Source: Solirubrobacterales bacterium (GTDB taxonomy: Bacteria; Actinomycetota; Thermoleophilia; Solirubrobacterales; 70-9). From it: a DNA stretch of 45,159 nucleotides. The stretch spans positions 1 to 45,159 of the forward strand of contig JASLIG010000053.1 of NCBI GenBank assembly GCA_030152805.1, written 5' to 3'. Both the position numbers and the translations under genes were made by a program. The notes under the pieces are model-generated. The model did no database searches, was not told the DNA's origin, and was given only the letters and a program-made list of their open reading frames with translations. Shown piece by piece: positions 41,533-45,159 of the stretch (position 1 is the first letter of the stretch; the number at the start of each line of letters is the position of its first letter).

Positions 41533-42437
41533 GTCAGGGCGGCGGCGATTCGCCGTAGCTCGGACCGGACTCGGGCGCTCTCATACTTGATCTCGTAGTG
41601 AGTGAAGCGCACAGGGGTCATCCCGGCGAGCACGTGGGCGCGGTCGCGCTTCGCGTCGCGCGCCTGGGTCGACGGTGTGCGGTGGTAGCGCAAGCCGTCG
41701 GTCTCGACGACCAGGCCCAAGTCGGGGAAAAAGAAGTCGACCTCGAAGCTATTCACGACCGCTTTGGCAAGTGGGGGAGGGAGGCCGGCTGCCGCCGCGA
41801 TCGGCCGGAAGTGGATCTCCAGATCTGAATCGGAGAGTTGGAATGTGCGCTTGTCGAGAACCTTGCGCAGAAGCTTCACGCCCGGCTCCCCCGCATAGCC
41901 GTCAAGGGCTGAGCGCAGGTTCTCCGGGTCGATCAGGTCGTACTTGTCCGCCTCGTTGATCGAGCGCTCGAGCTCGAGCGGCGTAAGTTCGGTGGCAAGG
42001 TCGATCAGCGTGCGCACCACGCTCGTCACCGGGATGCCGTCGCGGACAACGATCTCCTCCGGGCGAAGGTTTGGACGTCCTCGAACCCGCAGCCCTTGGC
42101 GCCGCAGTTCGCAACGGCGCCTAACGCTGATGTCGATCACACCCGGCCTCTCCCTGGCTATACCCCACAGTGCCGCGGCGCTGCGATGGCTCAATGCCGC
42201 GCCGTCGTCGCACGCCAGGACGCCCGCCATCCAGCGTCGCTCCCGCGTCAGTCGCGGCCAGCCCACCGCGTAGACGCCGCGCATGAGCAGATGCAATCGC
42301 CCCCGGGACACGCGATGCTCGATTTCCCGCGAGTTGAACCCCAGCGCCAGCAGCTGCCGCCGCGCCACAACCCCATGCTGTCGCCCGGCCAGCTCCCAGG
42401 CCCGCCTGCTCCGTTTGTAGTGACGCGCATCCGACAT
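41505..42437 (-). CDS. AbiEi-type HTH protein with Vsr/DUF559-like nuclease domain
   Basis: 310 residues from ATG 42437; GTG 42446 is an alternative. Residues 1-95 are an AbiEi-antitoxin-like winged helix region (WELAGRQHGVVARRQLLALG, IEHRVSRGRLHLLMRGVYAV, ALSHRSAAALWGI). The C-terminal 100 residues contain a Vsr/DUF559 endonuclease-like fold: FEVDFFFPDLGLVVETDGLR, YHRTPSTQARDAKRDRAHV, and PVRFTHYEI. Proteins of this plan are common in actinobacterial accessory DNA, often without a toxin partner, and have no firm function. Both ends of the coding region run into the inverted hairpin copies A and B, so the start lies in a potential stem. Confidence 0.8.
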   Translation of the reverse strand: MSDARHYKRSRRAWELAGRQHGVVARRQLLALGFNSREIEHRVSRGRLHLLMRGVYAVGWPRLTRERRWMAGVLACDDGAALSHRSAAALWGIARERPGVIDISVRRRCELRRQGLRVRGRPNLRPEEIVVRDGIPVTSVVRTLIDLATELTPLELERSINEADKYDLIDPENLRSALDGYAGEPGVKLLRKVLDKRTFQLSDSDLEIHFRPIAAAAGLPPPLAKAVVNSFEVDFFFPDLGLVVETDGLRYHRTPSTQARDAKRDRAHVLAGMTPVRFTHYEIKYESARVRSELRRIAAALTRVSDIDHT

Positions 42438-42473
42438 TGACCACACCTGAGATGGGTCAATGTCGGATGCGCG
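42424..42473. repeat. hairpin repeat, copy B
   Basis: Perfect 19-bp arms 42424-42442 and 42455-42473 (CGCGCATCCGACATTGACC at the left). The loop ACACCTGAGATG gives the core CCACACCTGAGATGGG with the stem edge, similar to loops at 11050 and 25112. It covers the start codon of the AbiEi/Vsr-like gene. Confidence 0.75.
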
Positions 42474-42551
42474 CGAACTCTCCCCCCTGAAGGGTCTCGT
42501 TCAGCGCAATTTGGGGGGAGGAACCCGGATGCTTCGGTTGAAGTCGCGGGG

Positions 42552-42761
42552 ATGATTGAGGTCGCACGGACGCTGATGAAGTCCGAGCCCGAGCTGGTTG
42601 AGCAACTCGCTTCCGTCGAAGGGGTCGAGGTGACGATGGCCGAGAAGGGCTTTGGCACGCGAGTTGAGCTGCGCGCCGGCGAGGACTCCGGACTCGCCGA
42701 GGTCGATCTGGAGCAGCTCCTCGATCGCCTCGCCGAACCGCAGAAGCAGCCGTTCGCCTGA
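42552..42761 (+). CDS. small hypothetical protein
   Basis: 69 residues beginning MIEVARTLMKSEPELVEQLA, mostly helical and acidic, with a beta-like middle (VEVTMAEKGFGTRVEL). GC-rich third positions support coding, but there is no clear ribosome site beyond CGGGG and no recognised family. It converges on the nucleotidyltransferase gene 5 bp away. Confidence 0.45.
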   Translation: MIEVARTLMKSEPELVEQLASVEGVEVTMAEKGFGTRVELRAGEDSGLAEVDLEQLLDRLAEPQKQPFA

Positions 42762-42766
42762 GCTGC

Positions 42767-43258
42767 TCAGTCGGCCGAACTGCCCCGTCGTCGTAGCGCC
42801 TCGCGCGTCGCGTAGAGCGCCGGCAGGGCGGCGGTGTCCTTTGCCCGTCCCAGCTCTTCCTTGGAGGCGATCACCTCGTCGATCGTGATCGCTCGCACCG
42901 AGAACTCGCCCAAGCCCAACTCAACCGTCGCCACATCCTCGAAACCGCCAATCGCGGCCGCCTGAGGGACGACGTCGATTGGGCCGGCGCCGGTCTCAAA
43001 CCGTTGGGCTTGCCAACCGAGGAAGTCGGCACCCTCCAGTTCCAACGGGGTCCCGTCGCTGGGTGACCTGACCTCCAGCGCGTTCAGTGCCTCCGCGAGG
43101 CGCTCGGCATTGTCGAGATCCCGTCGCGGCATCACGTCGACGTCGAGGGTCACCGTCGGGTTGCCCTGCAGCCAGGCGGCGACGGCCCCGATCACGCAAA
43201 ACTCCACGCCGTAGTCGACCAGTGAGCGCAGAAGTTTCTCGGGGTCCAACTCGGTCAT
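42767..43258 (-). CDS. nucleotidyltransferase-like toxin candidate (MNT/AbiEii type)
   Basis: 163 residues. The start VEFCVIGAVAAWLQGNPTVT followed by LDVDVMPRRD resembles the nucleotidyltransferase core (Gly-x-Ala/Ser ... x-D-x-D) of AbiEii/MNT toxins. The C-terminal part has IDEVIASKEELGRAKDTAAL (the usual 'K..AgR.KD..dl' motif of this family). Such enzymes act as toxins that modify nucleotides, tRNA or proteins, neutralised by a cognate antitoxin. Its start overlaps the stop of the XRE gene (ATGA), the usual antitoxin-first order. Confidence 0.78.
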   Translation of the reverse strand: MTELDPEKLLRSLVDYGVEFCVIGAVAAWLQGNPTVTLDVDVMPRRDLDNAERLAEALNALEVRSPSDGTPLELEGADFLGWQAQRFETGAGPIDVVPQAAAIGGFEDVATVELGLGEFSVRAITIDEVIASKEELGRAKDTAALPALYATREALRRRGSSAD

Positions 43259-43569
43259 GGCCGCACCGACGCAAGCGCCTGCAAGCGCGCGTAGCGTGGC
43301 AGGGCGCGGAGGCGCTGCAGGGGTGTCAGGTCAAGCAGAAGCGCAGCCAGCTCGACGTCGTGGGGCTCGGGCAGGACCTCGGTGCTGAGCTGTATTCGCT
43401 GTCCGCAAGCCGCCGCAAGCCGCTCCAGCGTGTCCCACGATGGCGTTGCTGCACCTCGCTCGTAGCGGGCTACCGCGGGCTGGGAGGTAGCCGCCCGCCG
43501 GGCGAGATCGCGTTGGGAGAGACCGGCGCTACGGCGCAGGCGCCGCACGAGCGGAGCAAGAGATTCCAT
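43255..43569 (-). CDS. XRE-family antitoxin-like regulator
   Basis: 104 residues with an N-terminal helix-turn-helix: LRRSAGLSQRDLARRAATSQ and PAVARYERGAATPSWDTLER. The C-terminal half (VELAALLLDLTPLQRLRALP) is the region expected to bind the toxin. ATG 43569 is leaderless by position: TATCAT ends 6 nt before it. A perfect 18-bp palindrome overlaps that -10 box, so autorepression is likely. It overlaps the downstream nucleotidyltransferase gene by 4 bp. Confidence 0.82.
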   Translation of the reverse strand: MESLAPLVRRLRRSAGLSQRDLARRAATSQPAVARYERGAATPSWDTLERLAAACGQRIQLSTEVLPEPHDVELAALLLDLTPLQRLRALPRYARLQALASVRP

Positions 43570-43575
43570 CCGCGC

Positions 43576-43595
43576 ATGATACCTGATCAGGTATC
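43576..43595. promoter_or_regulatory. palindromic operator overlapping the -10 of the XRE gene
   Basis: GATACCTGATCAGGTATC (43578-43595) is a perfect 18-bp palindrome. On the minus strand TATCAT (43576-43581) is a leaderless -10 for the XRE gene. The site also lies upstream of the carboxylase promoter TAGACT. Confidence 0.75.
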
Positions 43596-43619
43596 GCTAC
43601 CTTACGGGGCGCGGGCAAA

Positions 43620-43625
43620 TAGACT
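43620..43625 (+). promoter_or_regulatory. -10 box TAGACT of the carboxylase gene
   Basis: TAGACT ends 10 nt before ATG 43636, giving a leader of at most a few nucleotides. No ribosome site is present. Confidence 0.45.
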
Positions 43626-43635
43626 TCCGCGCCCG

Positions 43636-45159
43636 ATGCGCGAGAAGAATCCGATCACCCACGAGGAGAAGCTCTCCTACCTGCGAGAGCTGCGCGACGC
43701 CGCGATCAACTCGGCCTCCGAGGAGGCGGTGGAGAAGCAGCACGCGAAGGGCAAGATGACCGCCCGCGAGCGGGTCGAGAAGCTGCTTGATCCCGGCTCC
43801 TTCGAGGAGCTCGACACCTTCGTTCGCCACCGCACCTACGACTTCGAAATGCAGAAGAAACGGCCCTGGGGCGACGCCGTCGTCACCGGCCACGGCACGA
43901 TCGACGGTCGCACGGTCTTCGTCTTCTCGCAGGACTTCACCGTCTTCGGCGGCAGCCTCGGCGAGGTGATGGCGGAGAAGATGTGCAAGGTGATGGACCT
44001 CGCCGCCCAGGTCGGGGCGCCGGTCGTCGGCATCAACGACTCCGGCGGCGCCCGGATCCAGGAGGGCGTCGTCTCGCTGGGCGCCTACGGCGACGTCTTC
44101 GCCCGCAACGTCAAATGCTCGGGCGTGATCCCGCAGATCAGCCTGATCATGGGTCCCTGTGCCGGCGGCGCCGTCTACTCGCCGGCGATGACCGACTTCA
44201 TCTTCATGGTCAAAGAGACCTCGCACATGTTCATCACCGGCCCGGAAGTGATCAAGACCGTGACCGGCGAGGAGGTCGAGTTCGAGGAGTTGGGCGGGGC
44301 GATGAGCCACAACACCAAATCGGGGGTCGCCCACTTTGCCGCCGAGGACGAGGAGAGCTGCCTCGAGGACGTTCGCTACCTACTCGGCTTCTTGCCCTCG
44401 AACAACCTCGAGGCGCCGCCGCGGTTCGAGCCCTCTGACGACCCCGAGCGCGAAGACGAGGCGCTCGACACGGTCGTCCCCGACGATCCCTCGAAGCCCT
44501 ACGACATGCGCGACGTGATCGCCCGCATCGTTGACGACGAGGACTTCTTCGAGGTCCACGAGCACTTCGCCAAGAACATCGTCTGTGGCTTCGCCCGGCT
44601 CGACGGCTACCCGGTAGGGATCGTCGGCAACCAGCCGGCCTTCCTCGCCGGCGTGCTCGACATCGAGGCATCCGAGAAGGCGGCCAGGTTCGTCCGCACC
44701 TGCGATTGCTACAACGTCCCGATCGTCACCTTCACCGACGTCCCCGGCTTCCTCCCCGGCACCGACCAGGAGTGGAACGGGATCATCCGCCACGGCGCCA
44801 AGCTGCTCTACGCCTTCACCGAGGCGACGGTGCCAAAGCTCACCGTCGTCACCCGCAAGGCCTACGGCGGCGCCTACGACGTGATGAACTCCAAGCACAT
44901 GCTGGCCGACTACAACGTCGCCTGGCCGACGGCCGAGGTCGCGGTGATGGGCCCTGAGGGCGCCGTCAACATCATCTACCGCAAAGACATCGCCAACTCG
45001 CCGACCCCCGACGAGCGGCGCCAGAAACTGATCGACGACTACAAAGCCCACTTCGCCAACCCCTACTCGGCGGCCGAGCGCGGCTACATCGACGACGTGA
45101 TCGAGCCCCGCCAGACCCGCCCGAAGCTGATCAAGGCGCTGCGGATGCTGCAGTCCAAG
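43636..45159 (+). CDS. pccB: propionyl-CoA carboxylase beta chain (3' truncated by window)
   Basis: 508 codons open to the window end without a stop; most of the usual chain (about 510-530 residues) is present. Carboxyltransferase signatures: KGKMTARERVEKLLDPGSFE, FVFSQDFTVFGGSLGEVMAE, GINDSGGARIQEGVVSLGAY, MGPCAGGAVYSPAMTDF, then TFTDVPGFLPGTDQEWNGII, KAYGGAYDVMNSK and WPTAEVAVMGPEGAVNI. It transfers CO2 from biotin to propionyl-CoA (possibly also acetyl-CoA), yielding methylmalonyl-CoA for the mutase at 39837. The biotin-carrying alpha chain is not in the window. Confidence 0.93.
   Translation, partial: MREKNPITHEEKLSYLRELRDAAINSASEEAVEKQHAKGKMTARERVEKLLDPGSFEELDTFVRHRTYDFEMQKKRPWGDAVVTGHGTIDGRTVFVFSQDFTVFGGSLGEVMAEKMCKVMDLAAQVGAPVVGINDSGGARIQEGVVSLGAYGDVFARNVKCSGVIPQISLIMGPCAGGAVYSPAMTDFIFMVKETSHMFITGPEVIKTVTGEEVEFEELGGAMSHNTKSGVAHFAAEDEESCLEDVRYLLGFLPSNNLEAPPRFEPSDDPEREDEALDTVVPDDPSKPYDMRDVIARIVDDEDFFEVHEHFAKNIVCGFARLDGYPVGIVGNQPAFLAGVLDIEASEKAARFVRTCDCYNVPIVTFTDVPGFLPGTDQEWNGIIRHGAKLLYAFTEATVPKLTVVTRKAYGGAYDVMNSKHMLADYNVAWPTAEVAVMGPEGAVNIIYRKDIANSPTPDERRQKLIDDYKAHFANPYSAAERGYIDDVIEPRQTRPKLIKALRMLQSK

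Overview
The window is about 45 kb of very GC-rich DNA (near 70 percent by hand count of sample lines). Genes are dense on both strands, GTG starts are common, and several TANNNT boxes sit right at start codons. Gene content and style fit an actinobacterium, most likely class Thermoleophilia (Solirubrobacterales-like). That placement is an inference; no rRNA or tRNA gene is visible to confirm it.

Positions 1-11100 hold the most distinctive region: a cluster controlled by three cobalamin (B12) riboswitches. Two divergent riboswitches (4760-4909 minus, 4993-5102 plus) precede two secreted proteins built like animal intrinsic factor/transcobalamin: an alpha-alpha toroid followed by a DUF4430 (transcobalamin C-terminal-like) domain. 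One of them also carries a 21-triplet collagen-like tail. A third riboswitch (6695-6848) precedes a four-gene operon with start/stop overlaps: a secreted DUF4430 protein, a membrane-anchored toroid protein, a MotA/TolQ/ExbB-type proton channel, and a small DUF2149 protein that looks like ExbD. I read this as a surface corrinoid capture system coupled to a proton-motive-force motor. A class II fumarase lies 24 bp downstream of the collagen-tailed gene and may share its transcript. A partial metallophosphoesterase opens the window. A lipoprotein and an M15-like secreted protein follow the cluster.

Positions 11.8-25 kb: a benzoylformate-decarboxylase-like enzyme with a fused FAD/Fe-S 2-hydroxyacid dehydrogenase; a DUF2007 protein; an SDR; a type-2 isoleucyl-tRNA synthetase whose middle third has clearly lower GC than its ends; thioredoxin with a tautomerase; a polyprenol-phosphate mannosyltransferase-like enzyme; PolX; and a SIMPL protein.

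Positions 25-39.7 kb: a membrane protein with trehalose-phosphatase; a split TauE/SafE pair; a PAC2 protein; a helicase-nuclease with a degenerate motor; an inositol-monophosphatase-like enzyme; a basic protein behind two LexA (SOS) boxes; large secreted proteins; an ECF sigma factor fused to its own anti-sigma domain; a UDP-glucuronate decarboxylase; and an unassigned HDHGH protein.

Positions 39.8-45.2 kb: methylmalonyl-CoA mutase large subunit (B12-dependent) and a propionyl-CoA carboxylase beta chain (running off the end), the two halves of propionyl-CoA to succinyl-CoA conversion. Between them lies an accessory island: an AbiEi/Vsr-like gene bracketed by inverted copies of one hairpin, a small ORF, and an XRE/nucleotidyltransferase toxin-antitoxin pair with a perfect palindromic operator. 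B12 capture at one end and a B12-dependent mutase at the other are metabolically linked.

Many gene ends carry long perfect or near-perfect hairpins. Several share a loop core, so they form a local repeat family. No CRISPR array, insertion sequence, tRNA or rRNA was recognised.
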